Shown in pieces: positions 51,631-60,310 of a stretch of 64,000 bases of DNA. Each line of letters begins with the position of its first letter. The stretch's first letter is position 1. Source of the stretch: Rhizobium sp. FKY42 (GTDB lineage: Bacteria > Pseudomonadota > Alphaproteobacteria > Rhizobiales > Rhizobiaceae); contig NZ_STGA01000005.1 in the NCBI RefSeq assembly GCF_005222835.1, forward strand, positions 47,261 to 111,260, written 5' to 3'. A program made the translations under genes and the position numbers. The notes beneath the pieces were generated by a model. The model saw only the letters and a program-made list of their open reading frames with translations, was not told the origin of the DNA and searched no databases.

Positions 51631-51645
51631 GTTCATGTTATGTTC
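51631..51645. promoter_or_regulatory. LexA (SOS) box upstream of imuA
   Basis: GTTC, seven bases (ATGTTAT), GTTC is an exact match to the alphaproteobacterial LexA operator GTTC-N7-GTTC. It lies between imuA (start 51576) and the metallopeptidase gene (start 51781), closer to imuA. Confidence 0.9.
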
Positions 51646-51780
51646 TTATGGATTCCAGAGGTTGCGACAAGAGTCAACGGGGCTGGTAACCAGTTTTACC
51701 GACTCATGGAGGCGGTGATTGAATCCGCACTCGAAAATTTTCTGAGAAAACCTTATATGGGGTCAAGAAAAGGAGCAGTT

Positions 51781-52224
51781 ATGGCCCGTGTTGACCAGAC
51801 AGATGATTGGCGGGATCGCCACGCCCCAACCATCAGCACTTTCGAGTCGCTGGCAATCGAGGCCTATGGCAATCTTCCGGAAGAATTTCGTGCGCTGACG
51901 ACGAACCTGATCATCGAGATCGAAGATTTTCCCGATGATGAAGTGTTTGAGGACATGGCGCTGGAAACGCCTTTCGATCTTCTGGGTCTCTTCGAAGGGC
52001 GTGGAATTTCCGAACGTTTCACCATGGAAACGGGTGAGCTTCCCAACCGCATCCGCCTATATCGACGCCCTATACTCGACTACTGGGCTGAAAATGACGA
52101 GACGCTGGGCGATATCATCACCCATGTTCTCATTCATGAAATCGGCCATCACTTTGGCCTCAGTGACGATGACATGGAACGCATTGAGGAAAGCGCTGAC
52201 GAAGCGGCGGATCGCACGGGCTGA
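51781..52224 (+). CDS. Small zinc-metallopeptidase family protein
   Basis: A 147-residue protein of the minimal zincin family. The active site is HEIGHHFGLSDDD (119-131), with metal-binding His119, Glu120, His123 and a third ligand probably Asp130. Other features are TFESLAIEAYGNLPEEFR and IRLYRRPILDYWAEN. It lacks a signal peptide, so it is cytoplasmic, and its substrate is unknown. The start at 51781 follows AAGGAG. It is divergent from imuA. Confidence 0.9.
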   Translation: MARVDQTDDWRDRHAPTISTFESLAIEAYGNLPEEFRALTTNLIIEIEDFPDDEVFEDMALETPFDLLGLFEGRGISERFTMETGELPNRIRLYRRPILDYWAENDETLGDIITHVLIHEIGHHFGLSDDDMERIEESADEAADRTG

Positions 52225-52242
52225 TCCACCGCCTCTTTCGTC

Positions 52243-52875
52243 TCAGCGTCGCGCTTCCGTTGCCATACGGATGGCAAGACCGGCAAGAACAGTTCCCATC
52301 AGCCAGCGCTGAACCATGATCCAGCTTGGGCGGCTGGATAGAAAGCCCGCGATGGATCCTGCTGCCAGTGCAATCATAGCATTCACTGTAACGCTGATGA
52401 TGATCTGCGTCGTGCCTAGTGCCAGCGATTGTGCCAGGACACTACCGTGATCAGGCTGGACGAATTGCGGCAGCAGGGAAAGATACATGACGGCAATCTT
52501 CGGATTAAGAAGATTGGTCACAAAGCCCACGGCAAACAGTTTGCGAGTGGTGTCCTGCGGCAGATCCTTCACCTGAAAAGGCGATCTTCCACCGGGTTTT
52601 ACCGCCTGCCATGCCAGATAAAGCAGGTAGACCGCTCCACCAATCCGCAGCGCATCATAGGTGTAAGGCACAGCCATGACGATGGCCGTGATGCCGAAGG
52701 CGGCGCACATCATATAAAATACAAAACCGAGCGCGACACCGCCGAGTGATATCAGGCCCGCTTTCGGCCCCTGACAAATGGAACGCGAAATCAGGTAGAC
52801 CATATTCGGCCCTGGCGTCAAAACCATGCCCAGAGCAAGGAGGGCGAATGTAGATAGCGTCAGAATATCAGGCAT
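52243..52875 (-). CDS. LysE/RhtB family translocator
   Basis: A 210-residue inner-membrane exporter with about six membrane helices. The family start LALGMVLTPGPNMVYLISRS, including the conserved PGPN, is present, followed by GLISLGGVALGFVFYMM and TNLLNPKIAVMYLSLLP. Such proteins export amino acids or derivatives; the substrate is not set. The ATG at 52875 lies five bases after GGAG, and I prefer it to a GTG six bases upstream. Confidence 0.9.
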   Translation of the reverse strand: MPDILTLSTFALLALGMVLTPGPNMVYLISRSICQGPKAGLISLGGVALGFVFYMMCAAFGITAIVMAVPYTYDALRIGGAVYLLYLAWQAVKPGGRSPFQVKDLPQDTTRKLFAVGFVTNLLNPKIAVMYLSLLPQFVQPDHGSVLAQSLALGTTQIIISVTVNAMIALAAGSIAGFLSSRPSWIMVQRWLMGTVLAGLAIRMATEARR

Positions 52876-52895
52876 TCGCACTCCTTATTATAAAA

Positions 52896-53102
52896 TTACT
52901 GCTCACCCAGCTTCATGCTTGGATCGTATTCCTTGCCATCTACCGTTTTTACAACTGCCTGACCGCAGTAAAGCTTGTTTTCTGCTGCGTTGAACGTGTG
53001 GGATGGCGAGCCATAAAGTTCCCAGCCCTTGTTAAGGGCGTCCGTTACACGATGACAAAAGCTGGAATCATCTGGTCCAGTGAGGAAGCGGTAGACTTTC
53101 AT
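52896..53102 (-). CDS. DUF1737 small protein
   Basis: A 68-residue protein: MKVYRFLTGPDDSSFCHRVT, then ALNKGWELYGSPSHTFNA and CGQAVVKTVDGKEYDP. It matches DUF1737, a small domain with no known activity. Its ATG overlaps the stop of the CoA ester lyase gene by four bases, so it is probably co-translated. Confidence 0.85.
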   Translation of the reverse strand: MKVYRFLTGPDDSSFCHRVTDALNKGWELYGSPSHTFNAAENKLYCGQAVVKTVDGKEYDPSMKLGEQ

Positions 53103-53998
53103 ATTCTCGTCTTTCTTCGTTCAATGATGTGCAATTGTTCGATCAATCGCTCTGCCTGTTCAAGATGCAGCCGCTCGATCATTCGTCCGTCGAGATTGAT
53201 GACATTGAGTTGAGACGCTTCCGGTTTTGAGAAGGCTTCGAGAATGGCCCTTGCTTCTGCAGCCTCCTGCTCGGAAGGGCCGAAATGCCGGTTTGCCGGT
53301 TCGATCTGGGCAGGATGAATCAGCATCTTGCCATCGAACCCCATTTCACGGCCTTGCTGGCACTCGTTCTCGAAGTTTTCGCCATCACGAAAATCGTTGA
53401 ATACGCTGTCGATGACGGTGAGATCGTGAGCCCTGGCTGCCAGCACGACCTGCATGAGCCACGGAACAAGGTAGGCCCGGTCGGGCTTCGGCAGAACGCG
53501 GGTTTCCTTGCGCAGATCATTCAGCCCCACCACGAAGCCTTGAAGTCTTGGCGCAATTTCACGGCGGGCGGCAGCCAGCATCCCAGCATTCAGGATGCCC
53601 TTCGGCGTCTCGATCATGCCCCATATTGCCAGTGAGGGCGAAGTGCCGGCAAGTTGCGTCTCACAGGCCTCGAGCTCTGCGAGAGTTTCCAGCTTGGGAA
53701 TGAGAACCGCATCCGGCACCAATTCTCGCGCGAGGGCTATATCTTCGGCTCCAAACTCCGAAGCTAGCGGATTGACGCGAATGATGGTGAGGCAATCAGC
53801 AATCCGTCCTGTCGAAAAGAACTGACGCAGATTGTCGCGGGCTTCGGCTTTTTTCTCGACTGCCACGGAATCCTCCAGATCGAGGATCACACCATCACAT
53901 TCGAGCATACGAACCTTTTCCAGCGCCCGCTGATTCGATGCAGGAACGCTGAGGAGAGATCGTTGCAGAACGGGAAGAGAAGAAGCACGTTCAGTCAT
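53099..53998 (-). CDS. HpcH/HpaI aldolase (citrate lyase beta-like) family CoA ester lyase
   Basis: A 299-residue TIM-barrel protein related to citrate lyase beta and malyl-CoA lyases. The substrate region is RSLLSVPASNQRALEKVRML, then CDGVILDLEDSVAVEKKAEAR with the metal-binding acidic residues, and KMLIHPAQIEPANRHFGPS. Candidates include L-malyl-CoA/beta-methylmalyl-CoA or citramalyl-CoA cleavage; context does not decide. Start at 53998 (MTERASSLPVLQRS) is supported by conservation. The following DUF1737 gene overlaps its end. Confidence 0.86.
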   Translation of the reverse strand: MTERASSLPVLQRSLLSVPASNQRALEKVRMLECDGVILDLEDSVAVEKKAEARDNLRQFFSTGRIADCLTIIRVNPLASEFGAEDIALARELVPDAVLIPKLETLAELEACETQLAGTSPSLAIWGMIETPKGILNAGMLAAARREIAPRLQGFVVGLNDLRKETRVLPKPDRAYLVPWLMQVVLAARAHDLTVIDSVFNDFRDGENFENECQQGREMGFDGKMLIHPAQIEPANRHFGPSEQEAAEARAILEAFSKPEASQLNVINLDGRMIERLHLEQAERLIEQLHIIERRKTRI

Positions 53999-54111
53999 CG
54001 CAACTTTGTGACAACCTTTGTGATGCGATGCAATAGCGCAGAAATGCAAAAGCCCTTGCAAGACTCAAGATTAAGGCCCACATTTCCCACAGAAGAAAGG
54101 CTTTGATTATC

Positions 54112-54345
54112 ATGCAGAACATTCGTGCACTCCTCTATGGTCTGGTCGGTATTGCTGCGATCGGTACACTTGTTGTGCTGACAGCGTCTCTCACGCTCGC
54201 CTTTGCCGGAATGTTGGCCGTCTTTACCGTTGTGAAAGCCATGACGCCCCGCCTTAAACCTGCACCCGTGCGCGCCAAGGCGAAATCGTCCCAGTCCGAG
54301 ATGCGCGTCTGGAACGATGGCCGAGGCACAATCATCGATCTCTAA
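54112..54345 (+). CDS. Small hypothetical membrane protein
   Basis: A 77-residue protein with two hydrophobic stretches (LYGLVGIAAIGTLVVLTASL and LAFAGMLAVFTVVKAM) and a short polar tail (VRAKAKSSQSEMRVWNDGRG). I recognise no family. The ATG at 54112 follows AGAAGAAAGG. Divergent from the CoA ester lyase gene. Confidence 0.65.
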   Translation: MQNIRALLYGLVGIAAIGTLVVLTASLTLAFAGMLAVFTVVKAMTPRLKPAPVRAKAKSSQSEMRVWNDGRGTIIDL

Positions 54346-54560
54346 TCCCTGGACGGGTTTTTGATGAGGCGCTTGAGTGGAGTGCCTCTCGAGAGCATTT
54401 CTTCCCATGGGTCTGAAGTATGGGTGAAACTGCCTTGTACTTTCATGCGATATGCCTGATTGGCCTCGCTTTAGTACTGTTTGACGTTAATCCGGTCTTC
54501 AAATCCCCTGCAATTTGGTCTATGGCAGCTTCCGAATTATAAGTCTCGCGGAGGCAGATC

Positions 54561-55166
54561 ATGGAAAAATTTGTCAAGCTTACCGGCGTTGCTGCGCCGC
54601 TTCCCGTCGTCAATATCGACACGGACATGATCATCCCGAAGGATTACCTGAAGACGATCAAGCGCACGGGTCTCGGCAAGGGTCTTTTTGCTGAAGCTCG
54701 CTACAAGGACGATGGTTCGCTGAACCCTGACTTCGTTCTTAACAAGCCCCAGTACGAAAATGCCAAGATTCTGGTGGCCGGTGATAACTTCGGCTGTGGC
54801 TCTTCGCGTGAGCATGCTCCGTGGGCGCTTCTGGATTTTGGCATCCGCTGCGTGATCTCCACGTCCTTCGCAGACATTTTCTACAACAATTGCTTCAAGA
54901 ACGGTATTCTGCCGATTGTTGTTTCGCAGGATGATCTCGACAAGCTGATGGATGATGCCTCGCGTGGCTCCAACGCAGTCTTGACTGTTGATCTGGAAGC
55001 GCAGGAAATCTCTGGTCCGGACGGCGGCAAGATCACCTTTGACATCGACCCCGCGCGCAAGCACATCATGCTGGAAGGCCTTGACGACATTGCCACCACG
55101 CTGAAGAGCGATTCCGCAATCGCAAGCTTTGAGAGCAAGGTACAGGCCGAACGCCCCTGGCTCTGA
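54561..55166 (+). CDS. leuD: 3-isopropylmalate dehydratase small subunit
   Basis: LeuD with LeuC isomerises 2-isopropylmalate to 3-isopropylmalate in leucine synthesis. The 201-residue protein has [20 protein letters not shown] and the swivelling-domain motif [20 protein letters not shown], which is essential for the active site. LeuC is not in the window. It is followed after a terminator by leuB. Confidence 0.97.
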   Translation: MEKFVKLTGVAAPLPVVNIDTDMIIPKDYLKTIKRTGLGKGLFAEARYKDDGSLNPDFVLNKPQYENAKILVAGDNFGCGSSREHAPWALLDFGIRCVISTSFADIFYNNCFKNGILPIVVSQDDLDKLMDDASRGSNAVLTVDLEAQEISGPDGGKITFDIDPARKHIMLEGLDDIATTLKSDSAIASFESKVQAERPWL

Positions 55167-55181
55167 AATGGATGGAAAATG

Positions 55182-55213
55182 AACCCGGCTCTCCACGGAA
55201 CCGGGTTTTCTTT
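55182..55213 (+). terminator. Terminator between leuD and leuB
   Basis: AACCCGG, a 12-base loop and CCGGGTT then TTCTTTT. It suggests leuB can be transcribed on its own, although it follows in the same pathway. Confidence 0.85.
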
Positions 55214-55309
55214 TGCTCTCGTTCTGCGGCAGGCTCGAGCGAGGTGAGGAGAGGAGCGCTGGCTGACGGCAGCGCAGAGTTGAGCCTGCTTTTGCCAAGG
55301 ATATGATTG

Positions 55310-56419
55310 ATGTCTCACAAGCTTTTCCTTCTTCCCGGTGACGGTATCGGCCCGGAAGCCATGGCCGAAGTTCGCAAGATCATCGCCTATATGAATGAAG
55401 CCATGAATACAGGCTTCGAAACTGAAGAAGGCCTGGTTGGCGGTTGTGCCTATGATGCGCATGGCTCGGCCATTTCCGAAGACGACATGGCAAAGGCCAT
55501 GGCGGCCGATGCTGTTCTGTTTGGTGCGGTGGGTGGCCCCAAGTGGGATGCCGTGCCTTACGAAGTGCGTCCGGAAGCCGGTCTGCTTCGTCTGCGCAAG
55601 GATCTGGAACTGTTTGCAAACCTGCGTCCGGCTATCTGCTATCCGGCACTTGCCAATGCTTCCTCCCTGAAGCCTGAACTGGTTGAAGGCCTCGATATCC
55701 TGATCGTTCGCGAGCTGACGGGCGGCGTTTACTTCGGAGAGCCGAAGACAATCACCGATCTCGGCAATGGCCAGAAGCGCGCAATCGATACGCAGGTTTA
55801 CGATACCTATGAAATCGAGCGTATTTCGTCGGTGGCATTCGAGCTCGCACGCACGCGCAAGAACGCCGTCTGCTCCATGGAAAAGCGTAACGTCATGAAG
55901 TCTGGCGTGCTGTGGAACCAGGTTGTGACCGAGACCCACAAGGCGAAGTTCTCCGATGTGAAGCTGGACCATATGCTGGCGGATGCCGGCGGTATGCAGC
56001 TCGTTCGTGCGCCGAAGCAGTTTGACGTGATCGTAACCGACAACCTCTTCGGCGACATGTTGTCCGACGTGGCCGCCATGCTGACCGGCTCTCTCGGCAT
56101 GCTGCCGTCTGCTTCGCTCGGCGCACCGGATGCAAAGACCGGCAAGCGGAAAGCGCTTTATGAGCCTGTGCATGGCTCGGCACCGGATATTGCAGGTCAG
56201 GGCATTGCAAACCCAATCGCCATGATTGCTTCCTTCGCCATGTGCCTGCGCTATTCGTTCAACATGGTTGCGGAAGCCGATCGCCTCGAAAAGGCGATCG
56301 CCAACGTTCTCGACAAGGGCATCCGTACCGGCGATATTATGGCTGAAGGTGCAACACGTGTTGGCACCGCCGAAATGGGCGATGCCATTCTGGCAGAATT
56401 CAAATCTCTCGCTGCCTGA
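55310..56419 (+). CDS. leuB: 3-isopropylmalate dehydrogenase
   Basis: LeuB oxidatively decarboxylates 3-isopropylmalate to 2-oxoisocaproate with NAD. The 369-residue protein begins [20 protein letters not shown] and has [14 protein letters not shown] (substrate Arg residues), [20 protein letters not shown] with metal-binding Asp residues, and [18 protein letters not shown] for NAD. A TTG directly upstream of the ATG at 55310 is disregarded. It ends near a terminator and a large palindrome. Confidence 0.97.
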   Translation: MSHKLFLLPGDGIGPEAMAEVRKIIAYMNEAMNTGFETEEGLVGGCAYDAHGSAISEDDMAKAMAADAVLFGAVGGPKWDAVPYEVRPEAGLLRLRKDLELFANLRPAICYPALANASSLKPELVEGLDILIVRELTGGVYFGEPKTITDLGNGQKRAIDTQVYDTYEIERISSVAFELARTRKNAVCSMEKRNVMKSGVLWNQVVTETHKAKFSDVKLDHMLADAGGMQLVRAPKQFDVIVTDNLFGDMLSDVAAMLTGSLGMLPSASLGAPDAKTGKRKALYEPVHGSAPDIAGQGIANPIAMIASFAMCLRYSFNMVAEADRLEKAIANVLDKGIRTGDIMAEGATRVGTAEMGDAILAEFKSLAA

Positions 56420-56444
56420 GCCAATTTTCATTCATGACGATTGC

Positions 56445-56470
56445 AACGCCCTGCATCTGCAGGGCGTTTG
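56445..56470 (+). terminator. Terminator after leuB
   Basis: AACGCCCTGC, a four-base loop (ATCT) and a complementary right arm, ending in TTT. It directly precedes the 44-base palindrome. Confidence 0.8.
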
Positions 56471-56482
56471 CATTTGAACCTA

Positions 56483-56526
56483 ATGCATGTCGCGCTCAAT
56501 CGGATTCGATTGAGCGCGACATGCAT
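56483..56526. repeat. 44-base near-perfect palindrome after leuB
   Basis: Two 20-base arms (left arm ATGCATGTCGCGCTCAATCG) are exact reverse complements around the four-base loop GATT. The hairpin follows the leuB terminator. No T run follows, so it is not a normal terminator; it may be a member of a dispersed palindromic repeat family. No second copy was seen in this window. Confidence 0.8.
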
Positions 56527-56652
56527 CAAGTCAAAGTCTTACAGCGTCGTTCACGCGTTCGATCGAATACGCCGCGCTGTAGGGACACGGGCATCAAACT
56601 GCTGTTACGTAGCTCGTGTATCCAAGGCCATTTTCAGCGATGAGGTGGCCCG

Positions 56653-57399
56653 ATGCTCAAGTCCATCGTCCGGCGTTCTAACAGACATCGTCATAGTCCG
56701 ATCGATTATCATCCTGAGTGGCTGATCCTCGGCGGAAATATCGCGCTTCTGTCCGCTTTTGTTTTCGACGAACCTGTCGCCCGCTTTTTTCGCTCTACGC
56801 ACTCGGAGCTCAAATCCTTCGGGACAGTCATTACCGAAGTCGGTAATTCCGGATGGATCTTTGCCGTGGCTGGCGTCCTGCTTCTGCAGGCGCTTAAACA
56901 TCTACGAGCCGCCGATTGCCGTAGCATTCGCTACAATGCCTCACTCATCATGCAGGTGGCGAGCTACGTCATTCTGACGGTCGCCATCTCGGGCCTGACT
57001 GCCAATCTCTTGAAATGGCTGATCGGGCGAACCCGACCGGCGCTTGAAAGCACGTTTACGTTTGCGCCGTTCGAGGGCGGCCATCTTTATGCAAGTTTCC
57101 CGTCCGGTCATGCCACAACCATCGGCGCCATCATGATGAGCCTTTATCTTCTGGCTCCGGTCTTGCGCCTGCCTGCTCTTATTCTGGCGCTTTGGCTTGG
57201 CTTTTCTCGCGTCATGGTCGGGGCGCATTATCCAAGCGACGTCATTGCCGGCTTGGCTCTTGGCGCCTGGTTCGCTCTGTTGTTTGCCAGCGTTTTTGCG
57301 CGATACGGATTGCTGTTCAGGAAGATGGAGCGGAATTTCCCTCGCCCGCGCAGCGGCTTGCGCCTGACCGGTGGAGCAGGCTCTATCGCACTAAAATAA
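56653..57399 (+). CDS. PAP2 superfamily phosphatase
   Basis: A 248-residue membrane phosphatase with about six helices. The three active-site motifs are all present: KWLIGRTRP (121-129), PSGH (150-153) and SRVMVGAHYPSD (185-196). Such enzymes dephosphorylate lipid phosphates, including undecaprenyl pyrophosphate and lipid A; the substrate here is not known. The location beside polysaccharide genes is suggestive only. It is convergent with the epimerase gene. Confidence 0.92.
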   Translation: MLKSIVRRSNRHRHSPIDYHPEWLILGGNIALLSAFVFDEPVARFFRSTHSELKSFGTVITEVGNSGWIFAVAGVLLLQALKHLRAADCRSIRYNASLIMQVASYVILTVAISGLTANLLKWLIGRTRPALESTFTFAPFEGGHLYASFPSGHATTIGAIMMSLYLLAPVLRLPALILALWLGFSRVMVGAHYPSDVIAGLALGAWFALLFASVFARYGLLFRKMERNFPRPRSGLRLTGGAGSIALK

Positions 57400-57413
57400 G
57401 CAGAGGATGTGGA

Positions 57414-59309
57414 TCAGGCTTTTGCCGGGTCGTTTTCCGGATCCATGCCGATAAAGGAAAACAGGATGTCGCGGGCCTTGTCTTCGTCCCGACGCCGGGC
57501 CGCGTTGCAAAGGTCGTCCAGTGCTTCTTTGAGCGGCAGTTTGGCAATGGCGCTGGAATCTGCACGCAGGATCTTGGGATGTTCGGTCTTCATGGCGTTT
57601 GCCATATCGTAGAACAATTCTTCGAAAAGCTTTTCGCCGGGGCGACTGCCTGTCACCTTGACCTCGATCCCGCCAACCGGGTTCTTGGCGTCCCTGACCG
57701 CAAACCCTGCAAGTCGGATCATGTTCTCCGCCAGATCGCCGATGCGGACCGGTTCACCCATTTCCAGCAGGAATATATCGCCCCCTTGTGACAATGCGCT
57801 GGCCTGAACAATCAGTTCGGCCGCTTCCTGAATCGACATGAAGTAACGACGCATGTCCGGATTGGTCACCGTCACAGGTCCGCCATTGGCGATCTGCTTC
57901 TTGAATAGCGGCACCACGGAGCCGTTCGAGCCCAGAACGTTCCCGAAGCGAACCGCACAGAAATTCTGCTCGCGACCCAGTTCCCGCGCCTTCAGCGCCA
58001 TTTGGCGTACAATAAGTTCGGCCCAGCGCTTGGTGGCACCCATGACATTGGTTGGGCGAACCGCCTTGTCGGACGAGATGAGAACGAAGTCTGCGATGTT
58101 TTCCTCGAAGGCAACCTTCGCAACGGTTGCCGTCCCGAAAATGTTGTTCTCTATGCCCTCGATGGCATTGGCTTCGACCAGCGGCACATGCTTGTGCGCT
58201 GCCGCGTGGTAAAGAATATCCACCTTGTGCTGGCAAATGGCATCGCGCACGCGCGCTTCATGGGTGATGGATCCCAGAACCGGAATGACGGGGCAGCGCC
58301 CTGTTGCCTGCAGTTCCTGGTCGATCATATAGAGCGCATACTCATTGGCTTCGAAAAGAATGAGGGCCTTGGGCTTCCATTGAACGATGAGGCGGCAGAG
58401 TTCCGATCCGATCGATCCGCCCGCCCCTGTCACCATCACTGTACGATTTTCAAGGATCCTGCCGAGCAGTTTCGGATCCGGCGGCACGAAGGAGCGACCA
58501 AGCAATTCGTCAATCTCGATCTCACGGATCTGATTGGCGAGATAGCGTCCATCCACGAGGTCGGTAATGTCTGGCACTGTCCGGATCTTGACGCCGAGAC
58601 CGCTGATGCTGCTGATCACGCTCTTGCGCCGATCTGCCGAGAGCGACGACAGCGAGAGGATGATTTCCTCGACGCCATATTGATCGATCAGCTTTGGTAG
58701 ATTGGCCGGATTGTAGACGCGATATCCACCAAGATCGCGACCATGATGGTTCGGATCCTCATCCAGCAACCCGACGACATATCGATTGCCATTGCCGCGC
58801 AACGCGGTTGCGAGCTGTACCGAGGACGCGCTTGCGCCGTAGATGAAAATTGGATGCTCGTCCCGGCGCATGCCGGTACCCTGGTTCAGTATGAGCTTCA
58901 CGGCAAACCGAAAGCCGCCGACGAGTGTCGTGCCGATCGCGAAATAGAAGAACGGGACCGAGCGTGGAACGACGCCGCGCCCGGACATCTCCAGCATGAA
59001 GACGACAAGGATCCAGAGCATGGTGGCTGCCGCCATGGCCTGGAGGATTGTCCAGATGGCCGTATCGGGCAAATAGCGCAGCACAGCGCGATAGAGGCCC
59101 AGCCGTATGAAGATTGGTATGGCAATGATGGGTGCTGCCAGTGCGAGGAAGATGCGCTCGTCTGTCCACACCGGATCCCAGACAGCATAGCGCAGGGCAT
59201 AGCTTGCCCAGATCGCCATGATCAGCGCAGCACAGTCGTAACCGATCAGGATCACTCGCTTCCAGAAGCGCGGCATGCTTTCGATGATATGGCGCAAAAA
59301 GTGAAGCAT
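57414..59309 (-). CDS. Membrane-bound nucleoside-diphosphate-sugar epimerase/dehydratase (CapD/FlaA1 type)
   Basis: A 631-residue protein with four N-terminal membrane helices (residues about 20-140), a first Rossmann-like region and a second, catalytic SDR domain. The NAD motif is TGAGGSIGSELCRLI (about 294-308). In place of the usual YxxxK active site it has the dehydratase variant SSDKAVRPTNVMGATKRW, typical of UDP-GlcNAc 4,6-dehydratases such as WbpM and PglF. It makes an activated sugar for surface polysaccharide. Next to it are an epimerase and an undecaprenyl-phosphate sugar transferase. Confidence 0.92.
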   Translation of the reverse strand: MLHFLRHIIESMPRFWKRVILIGYDCAALIMAIWASYALRYAVWDPVWTDERIFLALAAPIIAIPIFIRLGLYRAVLRYLPDTAIWTILQAMAAATMLWILVVFMLEMSGRGVVPRSVPFFYFAIGTTLVGGFRFAVKLILNQGTGMRRDEHPIFIYGASASSVQLATALRGNGNRYVVGLLDEDPNHHGRDLGGYRVYNPANLPKLIDQYGVEEIILSLSSLSADRRKSVISSISGLGVKIRTVPDITDLVDGRYLANQIREIEIDELLGRSFVPPDPKLLGRILENRTVMVTGAGGSIGSELCRLIVQWKPKALILFEANEYALYMIDQELQATGRCPVIPVLGSITHEARVRDAICQHKVDILYHAAAHKHVPLVEANAIEGIENNIFGTATVAKVAFEENIADFVLISSDKAVRPTNVMGATKRWAELIVRQMALKARELGREQNFCAVRFGNVLGSNGSVVPLFKKQIANGGPVTVTNPDMRRYFMSIQEAAELIVQASALSQGGDIFLLEMGEPVRIGDLAENMIRLAGFAVRDAKNPVGGIEVKVTGSRPGEKLFEELFYDMANAMKTEHPKILRADSSAIAKLPLKEALDDLCNAARRRDEDKARDILFSFIGMDPENDPAKA

Positions 59310-59377
59310 CGTCTATCCGGCGGGAACCCTGTTATTGTGGGCATATCAAGCGGCGCAAACTCCGCATCAACGAAATG

Positions 59378-60310
59378 TCATTCTCGCGAGGGTAATCCCA
59401 GAACGGTCTTCTTCAAGGCGTCGTCGACCTTGAATGGTGGTGACCATCCCAGGCTTTCGACCGTCTTGCCTATATCGACCTGGAGATTGCTAAGCAAGCG
59501 GTCGCTATAGGAGCGTTTCCCGAGGGCGACAGCCATCGCGTGCAAAAGGGCTGGGGGTACTGGAAGATTCAATCCATTTCGGCCTTGTAGGCGTGCCAAC
59601 CTGGAGAAAAGGTCTGCCGTCGACAAATCCTCTCTGTCACTTGCCATAAACACTCTCTCGTTCGGCATCTCTGCTTTTGCCGCCCTGATGAGGAGATCAA
59701 CCAGATTTCCGACATAGATCAGCGAGCGCTTGTTCTGGCAGAGGCCGAAGGGGGAGGGTAGGCCGCTTGCTGCCCATCGCATCAGCAGCCTGAAATTGGC
59801 GCCCACGCCCGGCCCGTAGACCAGTGGAGGCCTGATAATGACGACCTCAAGCCCTGTCTCGTCAGCAAGTCTCCGCAATTGTGCTTCTGCTTCAGCCTTC
59901 GATTGACCATAGGCATCCTCCGGTGCCGGATGATCGCTTGCCTTAAATGCCATTCCCGGACTTGTTCGTTCGCCATTCACCTTGACGGAGCTGACGAAAA
60001 CGAAGCGGCGCACCCCTGCGGCCTGTGCCTTCCGTGCCAGATTGACCGTGGCCTCCACGTTCAACGCGCGGAAGGCAGCCAGTGGGTCCGCTTCCGTTTC
60101 GGACATGACATGCACGCGGGCCGCAAGATGCACGACAGTCTCGATCCCTTGCAGAGCCGTCGACCAGTCCGTAGTCCGGCTGATATCGCCAATCGCTGTC
60201 GTCGCGTTTGCGCCATTGCGTGTGACTGGCCGGAACGGAATATTCCGGTAATGCAGTTCATCGCACAGATGACGACCCACAAATCCATTGGCGCCGGTAA
60301 CAAGCATCAT
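59378..60310 (-). CDS. NAD-dependent epimerase/dehydratase (sugar-nucleotide type)
   Basis: A 310-residue extended SDR protein. The NAD motif is VTGANGFVGRHL at the N-terminus and the catalytic YxxxK is in DAYGQSKAEAE. VFVSSVKVNG provides the active-site Ser. It resembles epimerases or ketoreductases that complete sugars made by FlaA1-type dehydratases. The ATG at 60310 overlaps the glycosyltransferase stop by four bases; the second ATG at 60307 is equally possible. Confidence 0.9.
   Translation of the reverse strand: MMLVTGANGFVGRHLCDELHYRNIPFRPVTRNGANATTAIGDISRTTDWSTALQGIETVVHLAARVHVMSETEADPLAAFRALNVEATVNLARKAQAAGVRRFVFVSSVKVNGERTSPGMAFKASDHPAPEDAYGQSKAEAEAQLRRLADETGLEVVIIRPPLVYGPGVGANFRLLMRWAASGLPSPFGLCQNKRSLIYVGNLVDLLIRAAKAEMPNERVFMASDREDLSTADLFSRLARLQGRNGLNLPVPPALLHAMAVALGKRSYSDRLLSNLQVDIGKTVESLGWSPPFKVDDALKKTVLGLPSRE

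Noticed and set aside
54881..56431. 516-codon open frame on the minus strand
   Set aside because: It is antisense to leuB and part of leuD, both of which are clear genes.
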